The notes below the pieces were generated by a model. It was not told the DNA's origin, made no database searches, and worked only from the letters and a program-made list of their open reading frames with translations. Shown here one piece after another: positions 1 through 16,538 of a stretch of 64,000 nt of DNA. The position numbers and the translations under genes are program-made. Each line of letters starts with the position of its first letter. Within the stretch, counting starts at the first letter, position 1. The stretch is from JAMXLO01 sp963812075 (lineage in GTDB: Bacteria; Pseudomonadota; Alphaproteobacteria; Acetobacterales; Acetobacteraceae), in contig CAWETN010000009.1 of assembly GCA_963812075.1 (NCBI GenBank), positions 445,218 through 509,217 of the forward strand, read 5' to 3'.

Positions 1-23
1 ATGGCCGGCCTGGAAGCAATGCG

Positions 24-2247
24 TCAGGCAGGCGCTGCATCCTTGCGGACCGCGGCGGCACGCGGCCGCAGGAACATCACCGCCAGCGGCGGCACGACGA
101 GTTCCAAGGACTGCGCCTCGCCATGATTCTGCACCGCCACCGTGGCGACCGATCCGCCATTGCCCATGTTCGATCCACCATACACCGCGGCGTCCGAGTT
201 GAGCAGTTCCAGCCACTCGCCTGGTCGCGGCACGCCGACAAGATATCGCGCATGCGGCACCGGGGTCATGTTGCATACCACCAGCACCGGCGGCACGGCC
301 TCGCTGCCATAGCGCAAAAAGGCGAAGACCGAGTTCTGCCGGTCGTCACCGACCACCCAGCGGAAGCCGCTGAACACCGCGTCCCGCTGGTGCAGGGCGG
401 GTTCGCTGCCGTACAGGCGGTTCAGGTCCCGCACGAGGCGCTGCACGCCCAGCCGCAGCGGATCACCCAGCGCCGGCCAGTCCACCTCGCCGTCGTGACT
501 CCATTCGTGCTCCTGGGCGATCTCGCCGCCCATGAACAGCAGCTTCTTTCCTGGGTGTCCCCACATGAAACCAAAGTAGCTGCGCAGGTTGGCGAAGCGC
601 TGCCAGTTGTCCCCAGGCATCTTGCCGATCAGTGAACGCTTTCCGTACACCACCTCGTCGTGCGACAGCGGCAGCACGAAGTTCTCGGCGAAGGCGTACA
701 GCAGGCCGAACGTCATGTCGTTGTGGTGCCAGGGTCGGTACAGCGGATCGTACTCGATGTAGCGCAGCGTGTCGTGCATCCAGCCCATGTTCCACTTGTA
801 GTCGAAGCCGAAGTCCACCGTCGCTGATCGGGCGCGACACGCCGGGCCAGGCGGTCGAACTCCTCGGCCACGGTGATCGCACCGGCGCAGCGCTCGCGCA
901 CCACGGCGTTGAAATGCCGCAGGAAGCCGATCGCCTCGAGGTTCTCACGACCGCCGTAGACGTTGGGAATCCACTCGCCTTGCTGGCGCGAGTAGTCGCG
1001 GTACAGCATTGAGGCCACCGCATCGACGCGCAGCCCGTCGACATGGAAGTGTTCCAGCCAGTAGAGGCCGGAAGCGATCAGAAAGCCCTGCACCTCCCGT
1101 CGGCCGAAATTGTAGATGTAGGTGTTCCAGTCGTGATGGAATCCCTCGCGCGGATCCTCATGCTCGTACAGCGCGGTGCCGTCGAACCGTGCCATGCCAT
1201 GCGCATCGGTCGGAAAGTGTGCCGGCACCCAGTCGAGGAGAACGCCGACGCCGGCGCGATGGCAGGCATCGACGAAGCGGGCAAAACCCTCTGGAGGACC
1301 GAACCGGGCGCTTGGCGCGAACAGGCCGAGCGGCTGATAGCCCCACGAGCCGCCGAACGGATGCTCGCTCACCGGCATCAGCTCGACATGGGTGAAACCC
1401 ATCTCGCTGGCATAGGGCACCAGGCGTTCGGCCAGCTCGTCCCAGCTGGGGATGCGCCCGTCGGGATGAAACCACGATGCGGCGTGCACTTCGTAGATCG
1501 AGACCGGCGCGTCGGTCGCCTGTCGCTGCGCCCGCGCCCGCATCCACGCTTCGTCGTGCCAGGCGTGCGGCGTCGGATCCATGACGACCGACGCGGTTGC
1601 CGGCGGCAGTTCGGTCGCCCGCGCCAGCGGATCGGCTTTCAGCGGCAGACGCATGCCATCCCGCCCGACGATGGCGAACTTGTAGCGTGCGCCGGCGGCC
1701 AGCCGAGGGACGAACAGTTCCCACACGCCGGCCGGAAACCGCAGCCGCATCGGGTTGCGCCGCGGGTCCCAGACGTTGAAGTCGCCCACCACCGACACCG
1801 AGCGCGCATTCGGCGCCCACACCGCGAACCGCACGCCGTCCACCCCGTCGATCGTGGTGACGCTCGCTCCCAGGTGCGAGGCGAGCTCGAAATGCCTACC
1901 CTCGTTGAACAGGTGCAGATCAAGCTCGCCGAGCAGCGGTCCGAAGGCGTAGGGATCCTCGGTCTCCTGCACCGCGCCAGGCCACGCGATGCGCAGCACA
2001 TAGGGTTCCGCGCTGGCGACGCGACCGACGAACAGCCCGTGTGGGGCCGCCGGCGCCAGTCGGCCAAGCGGGTCGCCGCCGCCGCGCGCCAGCACCTCGA
2101 CCGCCAACGCACCCGGCAGGAAGACCCGCACCACCCGTCCGAGTTCGGTCTCGTGCGGACCGAGTGTCGAGAACGGATCGGCGATCGTGCCGTTGGCAAG
2201 CGCCTCCGCCACCCCTTGCGGCAGGGCGGCAACGTCGATCATGTCGT

Positions 2248-2251
<4 letters not shown>
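24..2251 (-). CDS. glgB: 1,4-alpha-glucan branching enzyme, broken by two single-base insertions
   Basis: Forms alpha-1,6 branches in glycogen-like glucan made by the upstream GlgE. An N-terminal CBM48-like part (RFAVWAPNARSVSVVGDFN) precedes the GH13 barrel. Visible catalytic elements are GLRVDAVASM (nucleophile Asp), ITVAEE (acid/base Glu) and PLSHDEVVYGKRSL. The length is two bases over a multiple of three. Dropping one T near 858-859 and one C near 808-812 restores a continuous protein of about 741 residues, normal for GlgB. The ATG at 2251 overlaps the treS stop in an ATGA, so translation is probably coupled. The breaks lie beside the catalytic Glu in otherwise perfect sequence, so consensus error is likelier than loss of the gene. 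Confidence 0.9.
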
Positions 2252-5513
<3,262 letters not shown>

Positions 5514-5514
<1 letters not shown>

Positions 5515-8500
5515 CACGCGTCTCCTTCCGGTGCGACCTGCCAGATGGCAAACGGCAGGTCGCCGGGGTCGAGACGGATGCGCTGCTGCTTGCCGCTCCA
5601 CACGAAGCGGTGACCACGCATCAGATCGGTCGCCATCAGCGCCCCATCATCCGGCAGCTCCCATTCCCACAGCGGAATTTCGATCGACGCCTCCTGCACC
5701 GCGTGCGGGTCGAGGCTGACCGCGATCAGGATCATGTCTCGGGCTCCCGGTGTTCGCTTGCCATATAGCAGCACCTGATCGTTGTGCGCCGGGTAGAATG
5801 TGACGCCGAGATGCGTCTGCAATGCGGCATGCGCGCGACGGATGCGATTCAGCGCAGTGATTTCTGCCACGATGTTGCCGGGCGCCGCAAAGTCGCGCAC
5901 GCGGATCTCGTACTTCTCGGAGTTGAGGTATTCCTCGCGGCCGGGCAGCGGCGCCGATTCGCAGATCTCGAACCCGGAGTACATACCCCACAGCCCGGAC
6001 AGGGTGCATGCCAGCGCCGCACGGATCAGGAACCCGGGGCGACCCGACGTCTGCAGGAACGGCGGGTTGATGTCCGGGGTGTTGACGAAGAAGTTCGGCC
6101 GGAAGAAGTCCCGCACCGGCGCTGCGTTCAGCTCCGTGAGATACTCGGTGATCTCCGGCTTCGTGTGGCGCCAGGTGAAGTACGTATAGGACTGGTTGAA
6201 GCCGACCTTCGCCAGCCGGTACATCAGCTTGGGTCGGGTGAACGCCTCTGCCAGGAAGATCACATCGGGGTGCCGGCCGGTGATGTCGGCGATCATCCAC
6301 TGCCAAAACGGCAGCGGCTTGGTATGTGGATTGTCCACCCGGAAGATGCGCACGCCCTGTTCCACCCAGAACTGCACCGCGTCGCGCAGCGCGAGCCACA
6401 GTCCCGGCATCGCCGCCTTTGCATAGAAGTCCGGATTGACGATGTCCTCGTATTTCTTCGGCGGATTCTCGGCGAAGCGGATCGAACCGTCCAGACGCCA
6501 GCGGAACCAGTCGGGGTGTTCGCGCAGCCACGGATGGTCCGGCGAACACTGCACCGCGAAGTCGAGTGCGAGCTCCAGCGCATGATCCTTTGCGGCTTCG
6601 ACGAGGGCGCGGAAGTCGTCGAGCGTGCCGAGTTGCGGATGCACCGCCTCATAGCCGCCCGCCGCCCCGCCGATGGCATAGGGGCTGCCGACATCGTCCG
6701 GCGCCGCGCGCAAGGCGTTGTTGCGACCCTTGCGGTTCGTCGTGCCGATGGGGTGGATCGGCGGAAAATACAGCACGTCGAACCCCATGTCGCGGATCGC
6801 TGGCAGCCGCTCGATGACATCCCTGAAGGTGCCGTGCCGCGCGGGATCGCTCGTGGCGGAGCGTGGGAACATCTCGTACCAGCTGGCGAATCCCGCCTGT
6901 GGACGCTGCACGTCGAGCGCAATCCGTGCCGACTCGACCAGGAATGGGCGGTCATCCACCACGCGCATCGCCGCCGCCGTGTCGTCGGCCAGCAGCAGCG
7001 CGACCTGCGACCCGGCGTCCAGCGACGCCAGGCGATCGGCGATCGTCGGCAGTGCGCCGCGCGTGCATCCAGAGGCCCGTGCGACCGCCGCCTGGATCAG
7101 CTGCCGACCCTCCTCCAGCTCCAGTGTCACGCTCTGTCCGGCGGCATGCTTGGCCGACAGATCGTGCCGGAAGGTGCCCCAGGCGTCCCACCATGCGCGC
7201 ACACTGAAGCGATGACGGCCGACGCGCGCCGGCACGAACTGCGCCGCCCAGCGATCGTTGTTGACCAGGCGCAGCGGGACGCGTTGCGCCTCGGCATCGT
7301 CGTCCGCCGCCCACAGCAGTTCGGCGGCCAACACGTCGTGCCCGTCGCCGATGATGTCGGCACTGACGGTTATGCGGTCGCCGACCAGGCGTTTGACGGC
7401 GAACGCGCCGTCGGGAACCTGCGGCCGAACCGCCTCGATGCCGATGCGCGCGGCGACCAGTCGGGCGGGCTGCAGGTCGCGATCGCTGACCGCCGGATGC
7501 ACCACCGGCTTTGTCGGCACGTAGCGTAGCACCCGCACCTCGCCCGCTGCCATCGGGGCGGTCGCATCCGGCCGCGGCTGCTCCAAGGTCAGCGCCGCGC
7601 CCGCCTGCGGCGGCAGCGGGGAAGCCGCCGTCCCGAGCGGCGCCTCGCGGCTTGTATCGGGATTCGCCAGCACCAGCAGCGCACGCGACGCGCTGCGCGG
7701 ATCGGCAGTATCGAATTGGAGCAGCGCAGCCACCGCATCATGCTCGGACGACAGCTGACGCATCGCGCCATCGGCACCACAGGCGGCCACTTCGTCGACC
7801 AGCCGGTTCGCCGCCGCGATATCCGGCGCGAGATCGCACGGCGCCTCGTTGCGCGCGCGCTGCAGGTCGGCCGGGCTGCCCAGCGCCGCGTCGAACGGCC
7901 GCCTGGCCGCGTATTCGAAGCCCATCGGCACGAACATGCCGCTTGTGGCGGCGGCGGCCAGTCGCAGCGCGAAGCGATAGCCGGCGGCGACGTCGCTGCC
8001 CGGCGCGAGACGCGCGGCGCGACGGTCGAAGAACGAAGGCTCGGGCGAAGCCATCACCGGCGCGATACGCCGCAGCAGCGCAATCTCCTCGACCAGCCAG
8101 TCCGCACGCGCGTCCCACCACGCCAGCGAGCAGCACGTGTGGTCGAAGCCAACGCCAGCCAGGCGCGGCAGTGCCGCACGGTCGAGCCCGGGGGTCCATG
8201 CCAGGAAGCTGCATTCATCCAGTTCGCCGGTGATTCGTCGCCACAGCGATGCCGGCGCGTGATCGGGATCGAGGCAGCGGAAGCCGCTGATGCCCGCCTG
8301 GACCAGCCGCGTGAGGCGGTCGAGCCACCATTCCGTCATCGCCGCGGCGACCTCCGCGTCATGCAGCCGGCCATAGGCGACGTCCAGCCGATACGGCGCG
8401 CGCAGCGGGCTCGGCGGCGCGCCGCAGCCGCCCGGCGCGAACCAGCGCTCCTCGCGCCGGCGGATCGTCGCGTCGATCGCGACCTGGTCGATCGCGACGT

Positions 8501-8762
8501 CGAGCCAGACGCGCAACCCGTGTTCCGCGGCCGTGCGGGTGATACGCGCGATGCCGGCATCGGCGCTGCCGGTCCAGCCGAGTGCCGGATGCAGCGCTTC
8601 GTGATCGGCGGTGACAAAGATGTCGCCGCTGCCGCCCGGCACGAAGGGGGGTGCGACCAGCACCGTGTCGAAACCCATCGTCCGGCAACGCGCGAAGTGC
8701 ACGGGCCAATCGGACAGGTCCCCGGCAACGAGCGGATGAAGATGATAGATCTTCGGGGCCAT
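5514..8762 (-). CDS. glgE: Alpha-1,4-glucan:maltose-1-phosphate maltosyltransferase with extra N-terminal barrel-like domain
   Basis: Extends alpha-1,4-glucan using maltose-1-phosphate. The C-terminal part of about 650 residues carries GlgE signatures: FPRSAT, VLYFPPIHPIG, RIFRVDNPHTKPLPFW (nucleophile Asp), FLAEAFTRPKLM (acid/base Glu) and NTPDINPPFLQ. The protein is 1082 residues, whereas actinobacterial GlgE is about 660-700. The first 400 residues or so resemble a second GH13 barrel (GFDTVLVAPPFVPGG, ISGFRCLDPDHAPASLWRR, FLAWTPGLDR) in which the usual GFRxD aspartate appears to be Leu, suggesting a non-catalytic domain. I recall similar long forms in other alphaproteobacteria. First gene of the GlgE-pathway operon. 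Confidence 0.93.
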
Positions 8763-8961
8763 GCGGGTATGAGGTCCATTTCCGCGGGAGGTGCAGGCCG
8801 CGATGGGCAGCGGCTCGGCCAGAGGGCCAACGACAATCTGCGGCAGCGGGTTGAGTGCCGCCGCACTGAAAGCGCGGCTTGCCGTTCACTTCGCCGGGAG
8901 CGCGCCGGCTGGAGCCCCTGTACCAGGGTTGATGCCCGAAGCAGGAAACGACACTGCGTCG

Positions 8962-9257
8962 TTACGGCGAAGGCGCCAGGGCGGGAGCCGGCGCGCCTGG
9001 GTACAGTCCAGCGTTGCCCCTGGTCGTGATGGCGTTGGCATCGGCGGTGTAGGCGGCGACGCCGGCACCATACGCATGGGACTCGGCGCCCGGGAACACC
9101 GGCGCCCGCTCCTTGCCGAGGACCTTTCCTGGCTCCTGGGTCAGCAGGCTCTGCACGTCCGCGAAACTGCTCGCCGTCTGGGCGTTCAGCCACGCCTGCG
9201 CCGTGGTGAGGCTGGTCGCGGCGAACCGGGGACATTCGTTGGCGTGAAAATGCTCAT
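8962..9257 (-). CDS. Small hypothetical protein with one missing base
   Basis: Not recognised. The ATG at 9257 opens MSIFTPTNVP, which then leaves frame at the CCCC run near 9228-9231. Adding one C gives an uninterrupted protein of about 98 residues continuing RFAATSLTTAQAWLNAQTAS and ending PGAPAPALAPSP. The second half is Ala/Gly-rich with several Tyr. No signal peptide or membrane segment is visible, and no strong ribosome binding site. It sits alone between the start of glgE and the integrase remnant. The simple one-base repair in a homopolymer and amino-acid-like composition support a real gene. Confidence 0.45.
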
Positions 9258-9540
9258 GGACAACAGTCAGGTCGCTCGCCCGGAACCTGATGCGCGGCGG
9301 GCGACCGGCGGACGCCTGACCTGGAACCGGGCGCTCCTCGACGCGACCGCCGACAGCCTCGACGGCGTGCCGACTGCCGCCGCGACCGCCTCGGCAGGAA
9401 CACCTGATCCTGGCGGCGCTGCAATCGACCGCCGTCTCGCCCGACGGGACTAACTTGACTTACTGTAAAGCCCTCCTGTCGCAAGGAGGGCGGCGTTTGG
9501 CCGACCGAATCGCCGGTGGATTCTGACCGCGACCAAGGAG

Positions 9541-10433
9541 GCCGTGTGATGTGCTGGCACGTCCACGCACAACCGGTGTCAAGGCCCTTCGCATGACGCT
9601 CGCCAATGGCAGCGTGCGCTCGCCGCCGCGCAAGCGACTGGCGCCGCTACGTCCACCACGCCCGCAGCTGGCACCTTCGCCGCCGCGCTGATCGCCCGAG
9701 TATCGCCGCGCAAAGCGAACCTGCTGATTGCCGCCCTGCGGATCATTCTCGGCCTGGCCGTGAAGCGGGAGATGATCCGAGTAATCCTGCCGCCGAACCG
9801 GACATGCTGCCGACAGCCCGAACGCAACTTTGGTCACGCGAGGACCAGGCGGAATTTCTCGCCGCCGCTGACTCACGGCTGCACTTGGCCTTCATGCTGC
9901 TGCTCTATAGGACACAGCGCCTCTCTGACGTGCTCGCGATGACGAAAGGGCAGGTCTACGAGCGCGATGGCCGAATGATGATTGAGCTGCGCCAACAGAA
10001 AACCGGAACGCTGGTCGCCGTGCCCGCGCATCGCGACTTGCTCCCGCTGCTACACGCCCGCCTCGAGGAGCGGTCTGGCGGCATGCTGCTGGTGCCGTCG
10101 CCGACCGGCCGGCCTTGCCTGCGCCGCAACTTCTCGCGCAAGTGGACAAGGCGATGCGTCGCATGGCACTGCGACGAGCCCGCGCCCTATTCCGCCAAGG
10201 CTGGCCGAAAGATCGCTTGCGCGCCGGGCTCGCCGAGCAGCACCGCCAGCGGCGCGATCTCTGGACACAAGATTGATTTCTGCCAGCAGATCATCGACAC
10301 GTATCTGCCGCGCCGGACTGAGGTGGCGATCGCCGCAACGTCCGCCTGGGAAGCCGCCGAGGATGCACACGGGCAGGCACCCGCCGCGTGCGCCTGCGAA
10401 ACGCAAGGGCACCGATCAGTACCGGGCTTTTGA
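9541..10433 (+). pseudogene. Tyrosine-family site-specific integrase remnant
   Basis: Lambda-type integrase fragments lie in several frames. An N-terminal SAM-like part (WQRALAAAQATGAA, KANLLIAALRIILGLAVKRE, about 9607-9780) changes frame near 9780. The core continues as TQLWSREDQAEFLAAADS and LLLYRTQRLSDVLAMT, which holds the first catalytic Arg (RxSD). About 10140-10255 is scrambled, removing the H-x-L-R box. The end returns as ISGHKIDFCQQIIDTYLPRR, carrying the late HxxH/W-like His and the Tyr of the DTYLPR segment. No continuous start was found. The gene points toward tRNA-Lys 160 bases downstream, as expected for an island integrase at a tRNA site. It could be decay plus sequencing error. 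Confidence 0.75.
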
Positions 10434-10472
10434 CCACAGGTCCCCTAAGAGCCTGAAGTCTCGCTGTCTCTG

Positions 10473-10500
10473 GCGCCGCGAACTTGGCGGCGCGCCTTTT
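10473..10500 (+). terminator. Rho-independent terminator after the integrase remnant
   Basis: A seven-base perfect stem (GCGCCGC / GCGGCGC, 10473-10479 and 10487-10493) with a seven-base loop is followed by GCC and four T. It lies between the integrase remnant and tRNA-Lys. Confidence 0.6.
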
Positions 10501-10591
10501 CCATCATCCGGAGGTTTGGGCAAATGTTATGGCAAATGGAAAATTGACGTGTCGATTCCACAATAGAAAATGTCGCGTTTTCAATCCATTA

Positions 10592-10667
10592 TGGTGAGCC
10601 CGGTGGGACTCGAACCCACGACCCCAAGATTAAAAGTCTCGTGCTCTACCGCCTGAGCTACGGGCTC
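10592..10667 (-). tRNA. tRNA-Lys (anticodon TTT)
   Basis: Complete 76-base cloverleaf on the minus strand. The acceptor stem GAGCCCG pairs with CGGGCTC, the D arm is GCTC...GAGC, the anticodon loop is CTTTTAA (anticodon TTT, Lys), the T loop is GTTCGAGTC, and CCA is encoded. Its 3' end faces the integrase remnant, so it is a plausible attachment site of a former island. No second copy of the tRNA 3' end was noticed in this window. Confidence 0.97.
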
Positions 10668-10702
10668 GCCGGCCGCCTTAGAGCGCGGCCCCGGCCTGAC
10701 GG

Positions 10703-11275
10703 TCAATCCTTCACGTCAGCCGCCACCCGCAGGTGGACGATCCGGTCCGCGTTCTGCACGGCGCCGCTAGAGCCGCTGCCGCGCTTGAGCTGGTCGACGA
10801 ACTCCATGCCCTGCACGACCTGCCCCCAGATCGTGTACTGCCCGTCCAGATGCGGCGTCGGTGCGAACATGATGAAGAACTGGCTGTTCGCGCTGTTCGG
10901 ATCCGAGGTGCGCGCCATTCCGCACGTTCCGCGCAGGAAGTGCTTCTTCGTGGTGAATTCCGCCGGCAGGTCCGGCAGCTTCGAACCGCCCGTGCCGGTC
11001 CCCGTCGGGTCGCCGCCCTGCGCCATGAACCCCTCGATCACCCGATGGAACGGCGTGTTGTCGTAGAAGCCCTCGCGCGCCAGCGTCTTGATCCGCTCCA
11101 CGTGCTTCGGCGCGATATCAGGGAACATCTGGATCACCACGCGCCCCTGCTTCAGGTCCAGGTACAGCGTGTTCTCCGGATCGGTCTTGGTCTGCGCGTC
11201 CGCCGTGTCGCTCATGTTGAAGCTCCCTGTCAGGGTTGCGATCGCGGCGCCCGCGATCAGGCTGCGTCGGTGCAT
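10703..11275 (-). CDS. Cyclophilin-type peptidyl-prolyl cis-trans isomerase
   Basis: Catalyses proline isomerisation. The cyclophilin fold spans almost the whole protein: PFHRVIEGFMAQGGDPTGTG, CGMARTSDPNSANSQFFIMF and LDGQYTIWGQVVQGM. Two starts are credible. From 11275 the protein is 190 residues and opens with a signal-like MHRRSLIAGAAIATL preceded by GGGAGAG. From 11215 it is 170 residues, opens MSDTADAQTKTDPENT, and is preceded by AGGGAG at good spacing. The first would be exported or membrane-anchored, the second cytoplasmic. Third gene of a gyrA-coaD-ppi arrangement. Confidence 0.93.
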   Translation of the reverse strand: MHRRSLIAGAAIATLTGSFNMSDTADAQTKTDPENTLYLDLKQGRVVIQMFPDIAPKHVERIKTLAREGFYDNTPFHRVIEGFMAQGGDPTGTGTGGSKLPDLPAEFTTKKHFLRGTCGMARTSDPNSANSQFFIMFAPTPHLDGQYTIWGQVVQGMEFVDQLKRGSGSSGAVQNADRIVHLRVAADVKD

Positions 11276-11320
11276 TGGCGCTCTCCCACTAAGTGGCGCT
11301 GACCGGTAATGGATCGGCGA

Positions 11321-11836
11321 TCAGCCGCGGATGCGGTGCAACATGCGCTCCAGCGTCAGCGGCGGCACGAACGACGAGATATCGCCGCCCAGCATCGCCA
11401 CCTCCTTCACCAGGCGCGAGGCGATGAACTGGTGCCGCTCGCTCGCCATCAGGAACACCGTCTCGATGTCAGGCGCCATGCGATAGTTCATGCCGGCCAT
11501 CTGGAACTCGTAGTCGAAGTCCGACACCGCGCGCAGCCCCCGCACGATCATCGATGCGCCCACCTTGCGCGCGAAATCGATCAGCAGCGTGTCGAACGGC
11601 AGCACCTCGATCACCATGCCGTTCTGCGTGGCGATGCGCGCAATCTCCGCCTGCACGAGTTCGACGCGCTCGTCCAGCGTGAAGAACGGACCTTTGCCGG
11701 TGTTGATGGCGACGCCAAGCACGAGCTTGTCGAGCAGGCGCGCCGCACGGGCGATGACGTCGAGGTGCCCGTTGGTCACCGGATCGAACGTCCCGGGATA
11801 GAGACCCACCCGCAGCTTCTTCACCGGCTGAGCCAT
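11321..11836 (-). CDS. coaD: Phosphopantetheine adenylyltransferase
   Basis: Fourth step of coenzyme A synthesis: transfers AMP from ATP to 4'-phosphopantetheine. The 171-residue length is typical. The nucleotidyltransferase GTFDPVTNGHLD motif is at residues 15-26, and substrate-site segments MIVRGLRAVSDFDYE and GDISSFVPP follow. The ATG at 11836 comes directly after the gyrA stop (TAGATG), with GGAAG upstream inside gyrA, so it is likely co-transcribed and coupled with gyrA. Confidence 0.96.
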   Translation of the reverse strand: MAQPVKKLRVGLYPGTFDPVTNGHLDVIARAARLLDKLVLGVAINTGKGPFFTLDERVELVQAEIARIATQNGMVIEVLPFDTLLIDFARKVGASMIVRGLRAVSDFDYEFQMAGMNYRMAPDIETVFLMASERHQFIASRLVKEVAMLGGDISSFVPPLTLERMLHRIRG

Positions 11837-14588
<2,752 letters not shown>

Positions 14589-15223
14589 AAAACGCTCAAT
14601 TCAGCAGTTCGGCGGGCGCACACCGGGAGGCCGGCGCTGCACCGCATCATGAGGGCTCTAGATAGGCTGATTCGAGCGGATTGGCGAGGGGGCAAGGCGG
14701 CCTGCACGACAATCGCTCGAACCGGTCGCGCCGCCGGCGAGTGGCCCGTTCAAGGCAGAGATCGCAGATGACACGCAGAGATCGCGGAGCGCCAGCGATG
14801 CTGCCGCGCGATGAACCTACCACGTCATCTCTGTGTCCTCTGTGGAACCTCTGCGCACTCTGCGTCGATTGCCACTCGATCCAGCCACTGACCCGAGCAA
14901 GGACCCACGGTTGACGGCAACCTACTTCTTGCCAGACGGTGACAGCGTTACGGTGCCGACACGGCACGGCCGTAGCCCAATCGCAGCGACGCTGGACGCC
15001 ACTGCTGTTCAATCTGCCATCAAGGAGGCGCAGCAGCTTGTGCCGGGTTATACCCACGTGGGTTTCAGCGGGAAAGTATGGCGGCTGGATGTGTGGGTTA
15101 TATCGTCCCGTTCACACGGCGGCGCGCTGGCTACTTCGGTCGCGACGCTGAAACTCACGTCGAACGCTTTCCGCAATAGATGCCGTTCTCACGCCCATGG
15201 GGCTTTATGCCTGCGGAGTGCAA
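14589..15223. other. Spacer without a convincing gene
   Basis: About 635 bases upstream of gyrA. It contains the gyrA promoter region, not resolved by eye, and inverted CRCAGAG motif clusters. An open frame at 14833-15234 on the plus strand has no conserved features and overlaps the next gene, so it is not called. Confidence 0.5.
14754..14866. repeat. Imperfect inverted arms of repeated CRCAGAG motifs
   Basis: Arm 14754-14789 reads GCAGAGATCGCAGATGACAC then CGCAGAGATCGCGGAG. Arm 14824-14866 on the opposite strand reads CACAGAGGACACAGAGATG next to CGCAGAG units. The arms could fold into a long imperfect hairpin with a loop of about 35 bases. Function unknown. Confidence 0.45.
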
Positions 15224-15724
15224 ATGATGGCTGAATACGTTGGCTTCTTGGTGCGCAACCTTCCCGCTCTGCTCTTCGTCGTCGCGCTAGGAGTTGCGGC
15301 GGCACGCCGTGGTCACGGGTCTAAGGCCGAGCACTTCCTTTCGTGGATTCTGCTACTTCCTATTGGCATGACGGGTCTGTGGGCGGGCATTTCTCATGTC
15401 TTTTTCCCGGCTACGGCTGCGACCCATATCGGTTGGGAAGTCAGTCCGTTCCAGTTCGAGGTCGGCATGGCCGATTTGGCTATAGGCATGACCGCCTGCG
15501 TAGCTTTCTGGCGTGATCTGAATTTCAAGGCAGCTGCCGTCATTGTCGCTTCAATTTTCCTTCTGGGCGATGCCATTGGACATATCAGGCAAATGTTGCT
15601 TGTGGGCAATTTCGCGCCGGGCAATGCGGGCCTGCCATTCTATATGGACATCATCTGCCCTCTGCTCGCCATCGCGCTTTTGATAACCGCAAAGCGGCCA
15701 TCCGGCGTGTTGCAAAATTCTTGA
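15224..15724 (+). CDS. DUF6790-like integral membrane protein
   Basis: Function unknown. The protein has about 166 residues and four to five hydrophobic segments (LPALLFVVALGVAAARR, FLSWILLLPIGMTGLWAG, AAAVIVASIFLLGDAIGH, DIICPLLAIALLITA). The motif GWEVSPFQFEVGMADLAIGM is the hallmark I associate with DUF6790 proteins. The ATG at 15224, with a second ATG right after it, is preferred over 15197 because GGAG lies five bases upstream. It stands alone, and its base composition is visibly lower in GC than the flanking DNA, which suggests acquisition. Confidence 0.75.
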   Translation: MMAEYVGFLVRNLPALLFVVALGVAAARRGHGSKAEHFLSWILLLPIGMTGLWAGISHVFFPATAATHIGWEVSPFQFEVGMADLAIGMTACVAFWRDLNFKAAAVIVASIFLLGDAIGHIRQMLLVGNFAPGNAGLPFYMDIICPLLAIALLITAKRPSGVLQNS

Positions 15725-15843
15725 TTAACGGAACAGTGGCGGCGTTCGACGCTCGGCAATCCAGTGGAGCGCGCCGACGCCGATCCTGTATGAGTCACTA
15801 TGGATAATCTGACGCCCCACGTTATCGTCCCGTCTCCGCCATT

Positions 15844-16459
15844 ATGAACACACCCCCTATCCTCCCCGACCTCCCGCCTGCCATCGCCCGCGAGGCCTTC
15901 GCCTCGCTCTGCGCGATCCTCCCGCTGCCCAGCCCCGATACGCCTGAAGTGCGTGCCGCGCGCGCCCACGCCGCCATGGCGCGCGCGCTCGATCCGAGCC
16001 GACGCGCTCGAGGCCGACCTCGCGGTGCAGGCTTGCCACGAGGCTTCACCCGGTGACCGTCGCCGCCGACGCGCACGCCAAGGACTGCCTCCGCCTCACC
16101 GCGGCCGAGGCCCGCCGCTGCCGCGCCCAGGCCGCGCTGATGATGCGGCAGATGCTGAGCGGCACCCGCCTGCTCGAACGCCGGCAGGCGGCGCGCGAGG
16201 AGGCGCTGCAGGCGCTGGAGCCCAGGGCCATGCAGCGCGCGCCGGCCACTGGTTCAAGGACGTCTCGGTGCCGGCGCCAGCTGCCACACCGGAACCCGTG
16301 CTGACCGAGGCGGAGCGGTATACTGCATTCTACCCCGACCGTGCCGCGCGCATCTGGGTGGCCGGCGGGCTGCCGGCCAATATGGAGTTTGGCCCGCCGG
16401 AGTCCTCCATGGTCGCCGGCATCGCCCCGGCACCGCCCCGATCTGCAAACGCACGGTGA
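15844..16459 (+). CDS. Conserved hypothetical protein, broken by frameshifts
   Basis: From memory, a hypothetical family frequent in Acetobacteraceae, often in several copies. Function unknown. Pieces in order: MNTPPILPDLPPAIAREAFA (from 15844), ADALEADLAVQ (near 16000), VAADAHAKDCLRLTAAEARR then MMRQMLSGTRLLERRQAARE (16056-16235), and GHWFKDVSVPAP with LTEAERYTAFYPDRAARI (to 16459). Joining them needs three frame changes, near 15995, 16050 and 16240; the length is one base over a multiple of three. The middle part is helical and charged. A cytoplasmic protein of about 205 residues is expected if the indels are errors. Confidence 0.65.
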
Positions 16460-16538
16460 GACGGAAACCGATCAGGCTGGCGCAACGCGCGGTCAGGCCT
16501 GCACTCCTTCGGCAGGCACCCACCTCAGCGCCGCAACG

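Noticed and set aside
5784..7529. Plus-strand open frame of 581 codons opposite glgE
   Set aside because: Antisense artefact of high GC; glgE motifs occupy the minus strand.
14833..15234. Plus-strand open frame of 133 codons between gyrA and the DUF6790-like gene
   Set aside because: Overlaps the next gene, begins inside repeated motifs and has no protein-like pattern I could support.
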